A stretch of 23,993 nucleotides of DNA from a virus, in IMG/VR virus record IMGVR_UViG_3300009702_000085, positions 1-23,993 of that record; one strand, written 5' to 3'. Positions 6,218 through 15,572 of the stretch are shown piece after piece. Position 1 is the first letter of the stretch. Each line of letters starts with the position of its first letter. The position numbers were made by a program, and so were the translations under genes. The notes under the pieces were generated by a model. It made no database searches. It was given only the letters and a program-made list of their open reading frames with translations, and was not told the origin of the DNA.

Positions 6218-6699
6218 TATCTTTTTAAACCTCCTTTTTCTTTCTCAATAACACCCGCCGGGACCATAACACAGCGATCATTTTTCCCGCAAATTGTTGC
6301 ACCTGAACCAGGTAAACCCATTGCTTGCCATTTCTCCCAGCTTTGCGCCGGCATATTATGTCTTGCCAGGCAATCGCTGCAAATATGACTATCGTTTATT
6401 CCAAGCCAATCCCATAATTGAACATCTGCGAATTCATCTCTTATCGCTCCACGACCTGCCTGTTCAATTCCGGCCTTCATTGAGCCTTTAAGCTGTTTGC
6501 GGAAATCGCCAAATATTTGACCGCCTTTTTCCAGATCATTAAATAACATATTTTCAATTTCTTTATCAACCATGCCAGACGCTTTTGCACGTTTAATAAA
6601 TTGCGATAAGGTCAAAACTTCTTTCTGCGCTTCTTGCACCAAATATGCGACCAAAGTGATTTGCATTTCCTTCAAATATGCAGGTACTTCATCAGGCAC
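6217..6699 (-). CDS. Minor head / head morphogenesis protein, Mu gpF-like C-terminal domain
   Basis: The protein has 160 residues. A helical first half precedes the conserved block DSHICSDCLARH (residues 103-114), then the WEKWQAMGLPGSG stretch and a later CGKNDRC. The Cys107-x-x-Cys110 ... His114 ... Cys137 ... Cys143 set with Gly-x-Pro-Gly-Ser-Gly matches the C-terminal domain of phage Mu gpF-like / SPP1 gp7-like head morphogenesis proteins, minor virion proteins near the portal. It is shorter than full-length relatives (about 250 or more residues), so it may hold the core domain only. The start is GTG at 6699-6697, supported by CAGGAG about 9 bases upstream. It overlaps the upstream gene by 8 bases. 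Confidence 0.7.
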   Translation of the reverse strand: MPDEVPAYLKEMQITLVAYLVQEAQKEVLTLSQFIKRAKASGMVDKEIENMLFNDLEKGGQIFGDFRKQLKGSMKAGIEQAGRGAIRDEFADVQLWDWLGINDSHICSDCLARHNMPAQSWEKWQAMGLPGSGATICGKNDRCVMVPAGVIEKEKGGLKR

Positions 6700-7120
6700 G
6701 GCTCAACTCCTGATGTATTCGTGCCTTTGCTCTGATCATAATCTCTCGCTCTGCCTTGCTTGATATTCCCCAAAATGGTCTGGCCGGGATCGTGGCCGTT
6801 CCTTCTTGATTCCAGTGTGCTATATCAACTCTTTCAATGTGCGGGATTAATTTAGCAACTTGATAATTTCGTTGTGCTCTCGTCTTGACCATCTGGCCGG
6901 AATCCATCATAATGCCTTTTTCTTTCAGGGGATGATCAAAACCTTTTTTCTTTATCGTCGATTTTGCATTCCGCTTGAAAGCCTTGCCAAACTGTGAACC
7001 TCTTTCAATTCCTTTTTGTATATCCAAAGCAATCACATCAATACCTTCATTCAGTTCTTTGCTGAAATCAAGTTTTATATTTGCCAGATTAAAATGTTTT
7101 TCAAGTTTGACTTCGAGCAT
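6692..7120 (-). CDS. Virion morphogenesis protein, Mu gpG-like
   Basis: The protein has 142 residues. A basic middle region (RGSQFGKAFKRNAKSTIKKKG) is followed by LKEKGIMMDSGQM and near the C-terminus by EGTATIPARPFWGIS (about 106-120). The 'G-x-x-x-I-P-A-R-P-F-x-G' phrase is the signature of the phage virion morphogenesis family (Mu gpG / P2 gpS-like), which contributes to tail completion or head-tail joining. It sits between portal and gpF-like genes. The next gene (Mu gpF-like) follows with an 8-base overlap, echoing the F-G gene neighbourhood of Mu. Confidence 0.7.
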   Translation of the reverse strand: MLEVKLEKHFNLANIKLDFSKELNEGIDVIALDIQKGIERGSQFGKAFKRNAKSTIKKKGFDHPLKEKGIMMDSGQMVKTRAQRNYQVAKLIPHIERVDIAHWNQEGTATIPARPFWGISSKAEREIMIRAKARIHQELSRA

Positions 7121-7342
7121 TTATTTTAAACTCTTTGCTAAAGTTTTGCCATGTTTATTTGCATCCAAAAACAATTTATTATTTTTTTTAATGAATGTCA
7201 ATACGAACAATTTTAAATATTTGTCTGGGTTTGCAATTAATAATTTAATATCTATTTTCTTCAAATCTTCGTCAACATTCTTGTCGACTTCATCGCGAGA
7301 TTTATCCATTTCATTAAGATATTGTTTTATTCTATTTGGCAT
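7121..7342 (-). CDS. Small charged helical protein, unknown function
   Basis: The protein has 73 residues. An acidic N-terminal half (NEMDKSRDEVDKNVDEDLKK) precedes a more hydrophobic, basic helix (DKYLKLFVLTFIKKNNKLF). The ATG lies upstream of and overlaps the portal TAG stop by 11 bases, so its translation is coupled to that of the portal. Its TAA sits directly before the ATG of the gpG-like gene. No family is recognised. A portal-associated or assembly role is possible from position only. Confidence 0.5.
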   Translation of the reverse strand: MPNRIKQYLNEMDKSRDEVDKNVDEDLKKIDIKLLIANPDKYLKLFVLTFIKKNNKLFLDANKHGKTLAKSLK

Positions 7343-8669
7343 TGAATATATCCGAGATGGTCGGTTCCGTTTGCTGCGATATTTTCGTCAACTTGTTTTC
7401 TTCACCAATTTGTTTAATTTTTTCTTGAATTTGTTCATCCGTTATATCAGGATTTTGCATTCGCCAATAATCTCCGCGAGAACTCAAATTATTTTTAAAT
7501 TCAAACTCCCACTTTTTGTTTTTTTCTTCGATTGAAATCGGCATTTGAACTTCGGCATAGTCGATTCTGAATTTCTTCGCGTCGGGAACAATTAAATTAT
7601 ATTTTTTGCCGATGATTCGTTCCATTGCAAGCAAATCATACTCCCACGTTCTGCAAACTTCTTGCATATTCTCCAAGTCATCTTTGTGATCTATATTTTG
7701 CACGACCAGGGAAAAGCCTGAAGTATTTCCACTTATGCCCCAGTTTATATTCAAGCCATAATTGCGCTCAATAAGCTGCACCTGAAACTTGATAAGCTCA
7801 ACATCATCAGCAAAAGAATGATTTATATTTAAAGAACCAACCGTCGCCTGTTCGTCATCAATCGCTAAAATCTTGTTATAATTATAATGCACGTTGTCTG
7901 TCTGGCCGATCCGCCCAGTAATATAGATCGGATTAAATGCAGTATATCTATATTTATGAGCCATCTCAGACAGCATTAAACTTATATGTTCATTTGCGTT
8001 AATCAATCCATCTGCACAATTGCCGGTATTATAAAAGTCATCAATTAAAAAATCATTCGGTAACCAAACAAAAGGAATAGTTTTGTATGGATTATTTCCG
8101 AACATATCTAATTCTGTATAGCCGGCCTTACCTGGATCAACCGGCACATTATCGCTATTAATAATCAAATGAAAATCGTCAGACCAATACTCCCACAAAC
8201 GTTCATCGCCATCCTGGATTAAATATTTCAAAGCCACCGGCTTTAATCTTTCAAGATAAACCGTAAAGCTCCGCAGAATCATGTAATCAAATTGTTTTGT
8301 GCCGTTTCTTTCGATAACAACCGGACGCACCCCAATCATTCCTAAAAGGTTTGATTGCCGTTCGATTGTTTTCATTCTCATGTTTTTTAGTTGCGTCAAG
8401 GCTTCATATTTATCATTTCTTTTTTCATTGAAATATCGGATTGGTGCTTTTTTGTAAACCTCTGAAATCTTATTGATAATCTTTTTTGTAATATCTGACT
8501 CATAAAATGGGAAGTCATCCAAATCACGCAATTTCAAATATTGTTTTAAATATCGCTTTTGTTCACCATTGTAAAAATCAATCAATTTCTGCACATTTTT
8601 TAATCGTGCATTGTTTTCTTCGATTTGATATTCATTAAAATTATTGAATATAACATCTTTAGCTGTCAT
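7332..8669 (-). CDS. Portal protein
   Basis: The protein has 445 residues, a typical size for the SPP1/phi29-like portal superfamily. It begins with helices and RYLKQYLKLRDLDDFPFYESDITKKIINKISEVY (described: helix, then Pro-rich turn, then the conserved 'I-x-x-K-I-I-x-x-x-x-x-x-Y'). A long middle has IPFVWLPNDFL and a helical stem-like part (ANEHISLMLSEMAHKYRYTA, then DDLENMQEVCRTWEYDLL, about 340-357). A polar C-terminal tail (GDYWRMQNPDITDEQIQEKI) follows. It forms the DNA channel at one capsid vertex and docks the terminase. It ends in TAG; the next TAA in frame lies five codons on. It is separated from the terminase genes by the whole tail module, which is unusual. Confidence 0.8.
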   Translation of the reverse strand: MTAKDVIFNNFNEYQIEENNARLKNVQKLIDFYNGEQKRYLKQYLKLRDLDDFPFYESDITKKIINKISEVYKKAPIRYFNEKRNDKYEALTQLKNMRMKTIERQSNLLGMIGVRPVVIERNGTKQFDYMILRSFTVYLERLKPVALKYLIQDGDERLWEYWSDDFHLIINSDNVPVDPGKAGYTELDMFGNNPYKTIPFVWLPNDFLIDDFYNTGNCADGLINANEHISLMLSEMAHKYRYTAFNPIYITGRIGQTDNVHYNYNKILAIDDEQATVGSLNINHSFADDVELIKFQVQLIERNYGLNINWGISGNTSGFSLVVQNIDHKDDLENMQEVCRTWEYDLLAMERIIGKKYNLIVPDAKKFRIDYAEVQMPISIEEKNKKWEFEFKNNLSSRGDYWRMQNPDITDEQIQEKIKQIGEENKLTKISQQTEPTISDIFNAK

Positions 8670-9460
8670 AATTCCTGCTCGAAATTAATTTCTGTCTGCC
8701 AAACATCATAAGCATGTTCCATGAATTTTAAAACTCCGCGGTTTCTGACATAATACATTTGATTGACCGAGTCTTTAAAGAAAAAAGGATAATGTGATAA
8801 ACCGCTACTGATATAAATATTGTCTCGCCATGTTTCAAAATTAGTTTTTTCTGAACTTGTAACGTACTTGTAAATATAATTCCAATATTTTTTGACCGTT
8901 GTGTTATTAATTTGTGTTCTGACTATTCCAGCCGTCGTTATACCGGAATCAACTAAATATTCAGCACTCGGACTGACACCCAACTCTGGACTATGCGAAT
9001 GTTCCCAGGCCGTACCCAAAAAAAGACAAGCAAGTTGTTGATACGTCCCAGCGCCCATTGCTTCAAGATATAATCTGTAATATCTATATGAACCTTGCGC
9101 TGTAAATGTTTCAAGCCAAATATCTGAATTATCAGTGACATAATCTTCGTAATTAAATGATGATCCAACTAAATAATATTCGCCAGTGAAGTTTCCATCA
9201 TTATTCATATCAAACGTAAACTTTATACCGACGCTTGTATCTGTGTAATTATGAAAACCTAAAATAATATAATCAACCGTTCTATTTTCGCCCAAATCAA
9301 TTTCAATATATCCCGATGTATTTGCATTGGCTGCTTTCCAATAAACATTTTTATTTCTATCATTCAAATTAGTTGCCGGATAATTTGTATCTGAACCAAG
9401 GCTATTAACTGTAAATGTTGCGCCATCCACGCTCTCGCTATAAAATACCAAGTTTGCCAT
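8666..9460 (-). CDS. Tail-tip protein with discoidin (F5/8 C)-like N-terminal domain
   Basis: The protein has 264 residues. The first about 150 read like a galactose-binding/discoidin beta-sandwich: YPATNLNDRNKNVYWKAA, then GYIEIDLGENRTVDYIILGFHNY and YRYYRLYLEAMG. The 'ATNLxDxxxxxxW ... IxIDLGxxxxVDxIxL' pattern is the hallmark. The C-terminal about 110 residues (KYVTSSEKTNFETWRDNIY, KFMEHAYDVWQTEINFEQEL) look like a small tail-fibre or distal-tail adaptor domain. Discoidin-like domains commonly bind carbohydrates, so it may aid adsorption. It is coupled to the portal gene by an ATGA overlap and to the upstream tail-tip gene by TAATG. Confidence 0.65.
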   Translation of the reverse strand: MANLVFYSESVDGATFTVNSLGSDTNYPATNLNDRNKNVYWKAANANTSGYIEIDLGENRTVDYIILGFHNYTDTSVGIKFTFDMNNDGNFTGEYYLVGSSFNYEDYVTDNSDIWLETFTAQGSYRYYRLYLEAMGAGTYQQLACLFLGTAWEHSHSPELGVSPSAEYLVDSGITTAGIVRTQINNTTVKKYWNYIYKYVTSSEKTNFETWRDNIYISSGLSHYPFFFKDSVNQMYYVRNRGVLKFMEHAYDVWQTEINFEQEL

Positions 9461-10671
9461 TATACAAAATCGTATGTTAAATGTTCAGCGACAATATGAT
9501 AATCTGTTTGACCTGTACGATCAATATTTAATACAACAAATTTCTCTCCGCTCCAGCTTGCTCCGCCCAATTTTATATATGAATTCAAAATAGTTGAATC
9601 AAATGAAATAATATCATTAACAACCATATCAGAAACATTTAGAAAAGTATCAAATTCAACAATCCATTTGGGTGCTTTCAAATAATCAAAATAATGCTCC
9701 CGCAGCTCCTGCGCCGTTGTGTCATCAATGATAAAATCACAATCAAGACTAAATTCGCCGACTTTCCCATATCGCCAAACGCTTTGGATTGCTGTGCTTT
9801 CTCTGTTGTTCGGAGTCGTTGTATTTTGATCTTGCGTCCCTGTCCCGTCATCTGAATTGGTTGTCAAAATATAAATCGGCATATTAGTAACATGAGTCGC
9901 AGGCGAACTACTATAAGAACCGCGCGATACATTCAAGGTGTCGGTAGAAACAGAATTTACGATCATAACTTCATTTTCAATTAAAATTATATCGCCGCTC
10001 GAAAAGTTAGATCCGCCACCGGCTAAAACGTTGACGCCTGTTTCTGTTGTGTCTAAATCTTCATCTGTATTTGTATTTGAGTATTTCTTATTTACTTCAA
10101 TAAATGTTTGCCTTTGATAATTCCCGGAACCACGGTCAAGCATATAATTTATCCGAACTGTATTGGCAATTTCAGATTGTGGCGTTCTGTAAATCTTTAG
10201 ATTTTTAATATATTGCTGTTGATCAAAATTATAACTATCATAAGTGATAACAGCATTCACATCATAAGTCCACAATGAAAACTGTCCGCTTGCGTTTTTG
10301 AATAATCTTGATTTGCTTTGTGCGCATAATCGTTCTAAAACATCTTTGGAATTTTCTTCCTTATAAAGCGCACCCATAAATTCCCAGTCTTTTATAGTGC
10401 CGCCAGTTGCGTCTCCACTTACATCAAAGGAATCTGTGTCAATGTTTGCAGTTGTCTGATAGAGAACGCGTCGCAAAATATCCTCGATTACATAGGCCGG
10501 ATTTTGAATAACATCACCTGAATTATATCCATTGCTACGTGTTCCTTCATCAACCCAATCTCCGAATAAGGCGCCGCCGTCTTCTAAATGTGAAAATATA
10601 GCAGATTGCTGTCTTTCAGAAATAACCGGCTTTTTTATTGTTGGCAATCTTCTTTGAAATACTCTACGCAC
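9460..10671 (-). CDS. Tail hub / tail-tip protein
   Basis: The protein has 403 residues. The N-terminal part has VIQNPAYVIEDILRRVLY followed by a helical segment (ENSKDVLERLCAQSKSRLF) and a beta region, as in tail-hub proteins of the gpJ/gp27-like group ('NPAyIlediLr'). At about 215-260 there is an inserted beta domain (GDIILIENEVMIVNSVS, then LNVSRGSYSSSPATHV) of a type found in many phage tail proteins. The C-terminus (WIVEFDTFLNVSDMVVNDII) is beta-rich. The start is GTG at 10671-10669, overlapping the TAG of the upstream gene (TAGTG), with AGAGG about 9 bases before it. A tail-tip location is inferred from motif and position. Confidence 0.65.
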   Translation of the reverse strand: MRRVFQRRLPTIKKPVISERQQSAIFSHLEDGGALFGDWVDEGTRSNGYNSGDVIQNPAYVIEDILRRVLYQTTANIDTDSFDVSGDATGGTIKDWEFMGALYKEENSKDVLERLCAQSKSRLFKNASGQFSLWTYDVNAVITYDSYNFDQQQYIKNLKIYRTPQSEIANTVRINYMLDRGSGNYQRQTFIEVNKKYSNTNTDEDLDTTETGVNVLAGGGSNFSSGDIILIENEVMIVNSVSTDTLNVSRGSYSSSPATHVTNMPIYILTTNSDDGTGTQDQNTTTPNNRESTAIQSVWRYGKVGEFSLDCDFIIDDTTAQELREHYFDYLKAPKWIVEFDTFLNVSDMVVNDIISFDSTILNSYIKLGGASWSGEKFVVLNIDRTGQTDYHIVAEHLTYDFV

Positions 10672-12056
10672 TATAAAGAACCTCGCTTGGTATCTCTATG
10701 TACAAGCCTCGTTGTTCTATTTACATCAAAAGATAAATGTTCTGCAATCAAATAAAAATCCGTTATTGTTATCGTGCATCCGGCGGCTGCTTTGATACCA
10801 AACTGATATTTCGCTAATTCACTCCATTGCCAGGCTGCCGTTTGATCTTCTTGACCAGTTGCATCACCATGGGCAGCCCTGTCTCCGCCGAAAGAATAAT
10901 TTTTATATCCAGCCGTTACATCTGCCGTTTCAATATTTGTTCCTATGCTTGTTCCTCCGGCACCTCCATTATAATCATCATTAATATAATACATAGATGC
11001 GTATGGACTTGAACCTGTTACGCTATCAATATCCACTCTAATAGTTAGATGATCAGCATCTATCGGCCCTAAATCTGGCAAAGTTCCAAAAGTCAAATAA
11101 AAACTTTCGCCAGCTTCTATTGTTAATGATGTTGTATCATCTTCATCGGTTGCTTTTATATAATCAGTATCAGCACAATCATAATCATCGCCTTTTTGAG
11201 TCGGGCGCAACAAAAGAGACCATGTTGCTGTATTCTTAAAACTTATTGAACAATCAGATTCTGTGTTAGAATAAACAGCATTTGGTGCAGTATTATAAAT
11301 TAAATAAGATTTTAATTCTTCAATATACATATATGGAATATTCATTGGCGCGGTTACATCTGGAAAAACATCAGCTCCAATAATATGATCGGCCATCATA
11401 TATTTTAAATTGTCTTTCTCAATTTGTACTGTCGGAAATAAAGTCCAGTTTTTAGTGCTTCTAATTCCTCTTGTTAAACTTTTCCCATAAATCACTGGTT
11501 TTGGAATCCCGATACTTTCACTCGGTGCTTTTGAATATGCTTGTTTTGAAATTCTATTTATTGGAATTGTTTTAAAAACATCATCATCATCAACAATATC
11601 AAAAGTAAAATGTAAATCATCAAAATTCACATTCTGTATTTTGCCGGAAAAAAGAACATTGCATTCTGCATAAGTCAATCCATCAAAATGTTGTCGGATG
11701 GTTGCTTGTCGTCCTTCAAAATTATAACTTGCCAACATATCAGAAATACGATTTTCTGTTGTCATATATGCAAGACGATTATTTTGCAATGTGATTGAAA
11801 CATCGCTTTGCTCACCAATCCCATTACTGCCAGCAGAAATGTCATTCAGTCCAAATTCTTGCACAATACCTTCATAGCTATATGAATCGACTATTATATA
11901 TTTGTCTGATAAGTATAAAGTCTTCCCATCCAATTTGACTTCTAATAATAATGTGCCTTGAGTTGTCATTTTCTTTGCCGCAATTGAAAAAGCTGTTTGT
12001 CCGCTTTCGCCATAAAGTCCAATACCATATTCTATATAACCATAACCTTTTGACAT
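10671..12056 (-). CDS. Tail-tip / baseplate-hub associated protein
   Basis: The protein has 461 residues. A Gly/Tyr-rich start (GYGYIEYGIGLYGESG) precedes a beta-rich region (TLLLEVKLDGKTLYLSDKYI, then SDVSITLQNN and EGRQATIRQHFDG). The phrase KPVIYGKSLT at about residues 187-196, seen in tail-hub N-terminal parts ('x-P-V-V-Y-G-x'), comes next, and then a long beta domain. Together with the next gene it looks like a tail hub split in two, one providing the N-terminal rings and the other the 'NPAYVIEDILR' core. It ends in TAG directly overlapping the next GTG; the first TAA after it in frame comes 11 codons on. Exact role unknown. Confidence 0.6.
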   Translation of the reverse strand: MSKGYGYIEYGIGLYGESGQTAFSIAAKKMTTQGTLLLEVKLDGKTLYLSDKYIIVDSYSYEGIVQEFGLNDISAGSNGIGEQSDVSITLQNNRLAYMTTENRISDMLASYNFEGRQATIRQHFDGLTYAECNVLFSGKIQNVNFDDLHFTFDIVDDDDVFKTIPINRISKQAYSKAPSESIGIPKPVIYGKSLTRGIRSTKNWTLFPTVQIEKDNLKYMMADHIIGADVFPDVTAPMNIPYMYIEELKSYLIYNTAPNAVYSNTESDCSISFKNTATWSLLLRPTQKGDDYDCADTDYIKATDEDDTTSLTIEAGESFYLTFGTLPDLGPIDADHLTIRVDIDSVTGSSPYASMYYINDDYNGGAGGTSIGTNIETADVTAGYKNYSFGGDRAAHGDATGQEDQTAAWQWSELAKYQFGIKAAAGCTITITDFYLIAEHLSFDVNRTTRLVHRDTKRGSL

Positions 12057-12063
12057 TTATTGC

Positions 12064-13632
12064 TCATAAGTTTTGTATGTCCATGCTAACAAGCCCAATT
12101 CTATAATTGTCACTTCCATGTGTCGCATTAAAAAACAGATAAATCTTCCCATCGTAACTGTTTGTCATCATATAAGGTGCAATCCCTGTGTGATCTGCCT
12201 GCCAGTCATAATCTGGTCCCCAAAGATCATCGCCGTAAAAAGTGTTGATAAAAATCGGCGATCTTGTATCTTCAACCCATGCTGGTGTTGCTTTACGTTC
12301 ATCCCAATAAAATATTCCAAATGCTCTATTCCCACGTGTACCTGAATCAAGATAACGCGCTGTTCCACCAACCAATAAATAGAGCCTTCCTTTATAAAGA
12401 AAATAGCAATGATGGTCTGTATGATTTGATCTGTAAATCCCATCGTTTGTTGATCTTCCAGTACAAATCGTGTTGTTATAAACAAACGGACCTTCTGGAA
12501 CATCCGAAAAAGCCTCTTTTGATGACCAAGGATTTGTTGACAAATCTGGATTCTCATTATCGTCTCTATCACAATAAACCATCCGGTATTGAGTGCCATA
12601 TCGAATCACAGAAACACCATAAAAACCGTTTGATGAACCAGACGAATCTATAATTTCATCACTTGAATATTCGATGCTATCACTTGAAAAATCTTCATCA
12701 AATTTTACCCAACCAAGTCGCCACTTTGAATCTAAATTATTATATCCATAGCAATATCCGATATAACGATCATCCTGGTTAAGTTTTATGACAGATGTTA
12801 CAGCAATTGCATCCCGTCGCCAGTCATTGTTACCACTGCCAGTAAAAATTGCCGCATCTGAATTAAGCATTGTCCATGTTGAAAAATCGCTTTGAGAAGC
12901 AGACGCCGCTCCTGTTGTGCAAGCCAGTAATTGAGTATTTGTCCCAATGACCATTACAATATAATTACCATTTGAATGCTTAAATGTTCCGCCGGATAAA
13001 ACATATTGTTGCCGCCAACTTGACCCAGAATCATTCGAGATAATTGGCAATCCACTCGGAAAATCATAATTCGATTCAAACGGATTATAAAAAGTAACTT
13101 TATCACCAACAACCCAATCTGTATCAGCCCCACGTGGCGATGTATAAGTAAATGTCTTTGTCGAATATGTTCCGCTTTGCAAAAGAAAGATATTTGTATA
13201 ATCGCCTGACCGACTGGGATCAGCGGGGCCAGTTGTTAATCTCAAATTTTGCGCCGCCCATTCCTTCCCGGAAGTCGGACTAAATAAAGTATTTATATAT
13301 GGCACCCAGGAAAAAGTTATAGACTTTGTTGTTGTGTCTAAGGCTGTTACTGTTATCTCGGTTCCTGTTGCGGTATCCAGTAGATTGTTCATTTCTTCAT
13401 TTCGGATATACGGCATTTTTGACGGGAAAAAATCCTCGCCAAGATAGAATGGTTCTTTTATAGTTGCAATATCTGCCGGTTGCAATGCCGTCCCAGCAGT
13501 AGTTTCGGTATCATGCAAATTTGTATCAATCGTATCGAAATTTGAATTTAATGCATCATCCCAATCATCGACATCACTTTCGCCATAAGCTGGCTTGATT
13601 AAATTATAATTTGTCGTATATGTCCGCGCCAT
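12064..13632 (-). CDS. Tail fibre/spike-like protein, possible five-bladed beta-propeller
   Basis: The protein has 522 residues. It opens with NYNLIKPAYGESDVDDWDD then LNSNFDTIDTNL, a motif found at the N-terminus of many phage tail fibre and fibre-associated proteins. From about residue 190 to the end, repeated blade-like strands occur (YGVSVIRYGTQYRMVYCDRD, CYFLYKGRLYLLVGG, FGIFYWDE, GKIYLFFNATHG, YRIGLVSMD). Trp-Gln-Ala-Asp-His-Thr-Gly and the blade-closing phrases recall GH43/GH32-type propellers. It may bind or cleave a surface polysaccharide, but I cannot confirm a catalytic Asp/Glu set. It directly follows the tape measure gene (TAATG overlap), before the tail-tip genes. Confidence 0.6.
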   Translation of the reverse strand: MARTYTTNYNLIKPAYGESDVDDWDDALNSNFDTIDTNLHDTETTAGTALQPADIATIKEPFYLGEDFFPSKMPYIRNEEMNNLLDTATGTEITVTALDTTTKSITFSWVPYINTLFSPTSGKEWAAQNLRLTTGPADPSRSGDYTNIFLLQSGTYSTKTFTYTSPRGADTDWVVGDKVTFYNPFESNYDFPSGLPIISNDSGSSWRQQYVLSGGTFKHSNGNYIVMVIGTNTQLLACTTGAASASQSDFSTWTMLNSDAAIFTGSGNNDWRRDAIAVTSVIKLNQDDRYIGYCYGYNNLDSKWRLGWVKFDEDFSSDSIEYSSDEIIDSSGSSNGFYGVSVIRYGTQYRMVYCDRDDNENPDLSTNPWSSKEAFSDVPEGPFVYNNTICTGRSTNDGIYRSNHTDHHCYFLYKGRLYLLVGGTARYLDSGTRGNRAFGIFYWDERKATPAWVEDTRSPIFINTFYGDDLWGPDYDWQADHTGIAPYMMTNSYDGKIYLFFNATHGSDNYRIGLVSMDIQNL

Positions 13633-15572
13633 TATACCGCTATCCTTCCACGCGCAAATTGTTTTTCAATAACAGCATTCCCGCCTTTGCGCAAAAATGT
13701 TTCAAAACTTTCCGAGTCTATTGCATTAATTACGTAATTTCCTCCACCGTTCAAAGAGCTTAATTTATCATCAATTCTGTTCATCGTTTCTACCAGGCTT
13801 CTGTTATCATTCAAAGATAGAATCCGCTCGCCCTCATGCACAATCGCGGGGCCCGTCCTCTGGACATAAGGCGTTCCAATCTGCCAACTATCAACCGCAA
13901 CTCGCGCACCTTCAAGTGCTGCATATCCGGCCATTACTTTCGCGGCACTGGAAAAACTTAAAACTCCGCCGCTAATTATTGTATCTAAAATGGCGCTTGC
14001 CTGTGCCTCAAGAAATTTCTTTTCAAGGAGATCAATTCCAATATCCAGCATTGACTTTGCCGCTGCTTTGAAAACGTCCTCTCCGTTTTTAACAGCATTC
14101 GCAACCGATTGTCCGATCTGCCGCCCATAGCTTGCATACAATCCAACTTGCTGATTAACAAAACTCTTTTGATTGTCTGCCCATTGCTGATAGCGTTCAC
14201 TCTGTGCTGATAATTCTTCTTTTTCCCCTGCGGCGACCAAAGCCATCGGTGATCCAGGCATTCCTCTTATCCCGCCGCTTACATTCAAATCTAATAATTG
14301 TTTTGTTTGCTTAATTCTTTCATTTATTTGTTTAGCCACATCGCTGTTTGTTTTGTCTGGTTTCTTTGCCTTTTCCCCGTTATTGGCAATTAATTCCTCT
14401 AACAATTTTCGTTGTTTTAAATATGATAAATATTGAGCCGCTTCATCTCTTTCTTTTGATATTCTATTTGCAATCGTGCTCAATTCTGCCGTTGCAAATG
14501 TCAATCTATTCTCATAAGCTTCTTTTGTTAATTTATATCTTAACTGATCTTTTTTATCTTCCGATGTTTTTAAGAAACCATAATTTTCAAGAAATGTATT
14601 ATAATCTTTTTGAATATTCGCTGTCTTTTCTAAAACATTTTTCTGATCCATTGTTGTTTTTGTTATTATTGCTTTTGCCGAGGCTTCTGTTAATTTTGAC
14701 CCTGCTATCTTTCCTTCAATATCAAGCCTCTTTGTCAATAGATCATTCATTCGTATTTCTTTATTAATATCATTTACTATGTCAAGCTCGATTCCCATAT
14801 TTTTTAATTCTGCTGTAATATCAGAAAAATTCTTTGGTTTTACCGATTTTATAAAACTGGTGAAAGTTTTTATTAATCCAATTGCCGCCGGTAATGTTTT
14901 ATCCCCGATTGCTTCGCCAATATCACCAAGATAATTTCTCAATTGTTTTAATCTTGCACCGGTAGATTCGAGATTCTTTTGTGCTGTTCCTGTGAATTTC
15001 TCATTGAATATTCTGAGAAACTCTGCTGTCTTTTCAGACGCCGTTCCGTTTTTAACAATTTCATTATTTGCCGCCCGCAACTCTGGAATATATCGGCCAA
15101 GCATTTGTACATTACCTTTCAAGGCCATGGCCACATATTTAGCTGCTGTATTTGCATCGAATAATCCGGTCGCCGCTAAATCCAAAGCCATAGGCAGAGC
15201 TTTGACAGATTTTTGATAATCGCTTGTTAATTGTATCAGTGTTGTCAATACTCCAGCCGATTCCGTGTCTCCATATTGAGTCGTCGCTTGCAATTTCGCA
15301 AACAATCCATCAAGTTCCGTTTTTGCTCCGCCCCATTTTTTGCCAACCAGCTCAACTGATGTTTGTAGTTTTCTGAATATGTTCTCTTGCCTGATAGATG
15401 CAGCAACGGTAAAATCAAGCGCTTTTTTTAAAGCATAAAAAGAAGCTACTCCGACCAATGCTTTTTTAGCCATCGAACCAATAGATTTCTCGACTCCGCC
15501 GAGTTTCCGTTTTGCCGTTTCCGTCCCTTTTGCAGCAACGACAACATCCATTGTTTTCTTTACATCAGCCAT
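13632..15572 (-). CDS. Tail tape measure protein
   Basis: The protein has 646 residues. An N-terminal helical domain (KKTMDVVVAAKGTETAKRKL, then VGVASFYALKKALDF) with small-residue hydrophobic stretches is followed by long Lys/Glu-rich helices (about 60-430). A Gly/Ala-rich membrane-like part (SAILDTIISGGVLSFSSAA, about 535-553) and a short beta tail come last. This is the typical profile of small siphovirus tape measures, which set tail length and are ejected with the DNA. The usual rule of about 0.15 nm per residue would give a tail near 100 nm. It follows the G/GT chaperone genes, as in lambda-type order. The upstream GT frame ends 8 bases inside it. Confidence 0.8.
   Translation of the reverse strand: MADVKKTMDVVVAAKGTETAKRKLGGVEKSIGSMAKKALVGVASFYALKKALDFTVAASIRQENIFRKLQTSVELVGKKWGGAKTELDGLFAKLQATTQYGDTESAGVLTTLIQLTSDYQKSVKALPMALDLAATGLFDANTAAKYVAMALKGNVQMLGRYIPELRAANNEIVKNGTASEKTAEFLRIFNEKFTGTAQKNLESTGARLKQLRNYLGDIGEAIGDKTLPAAIGLIKTFTSFIKSVKPKNFSDITAELKNMGIELDIVNDINKEIRMNDLLTKRLDIEGKIAGSKLTEASAKAIITKTTMDQKNVLEKTANIQKDYNTFLENYGFLKTSEDKKDQLRYKLTKEAYENRLTFATAELSTIANRISKERDEAAQYLSYLKQRKLLEELIANNGEKAKKPDKTNSDVAKQINERIKQTKQLLDLNVSGGIRGMPGSPMALVAAGEKEELSAQSERYQQWADNQKSFVNQQVGLYASYGRQIGQSVANAVKNGEDVFKAAAKSMLDIGIDLLEKKFLEAQASAILDTIISGGVLSFSSAAKVMAGYAALEGARVAVDSWQIGTPYVQRTGPAIVHEGERILSLNDNRSLVETMNRIDDKLSSLNGGGNYVINAIDSESFETFLRKGGNAVIEKQFARGRIAV

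Noticed and set aside
6975-7535. Plus-strand open frame of 186 codons
   Set aside because: It lies fully antisense to the coupled portal, 73-residue and gpG-like genes, is very rich in Phe, Leu and Ser as expected for the complement of Lys/Glu-rich coding DNA, and shows no recognisable motif.
7332-10673. TAG as a generally recoded sense codon in this phage
   Set aside because: Two genes end naturally at TAG with the next start overlapping it, and the longest late genes contain no in-frame TAG. Full recoding is not supported; only local readthrough is proposed.
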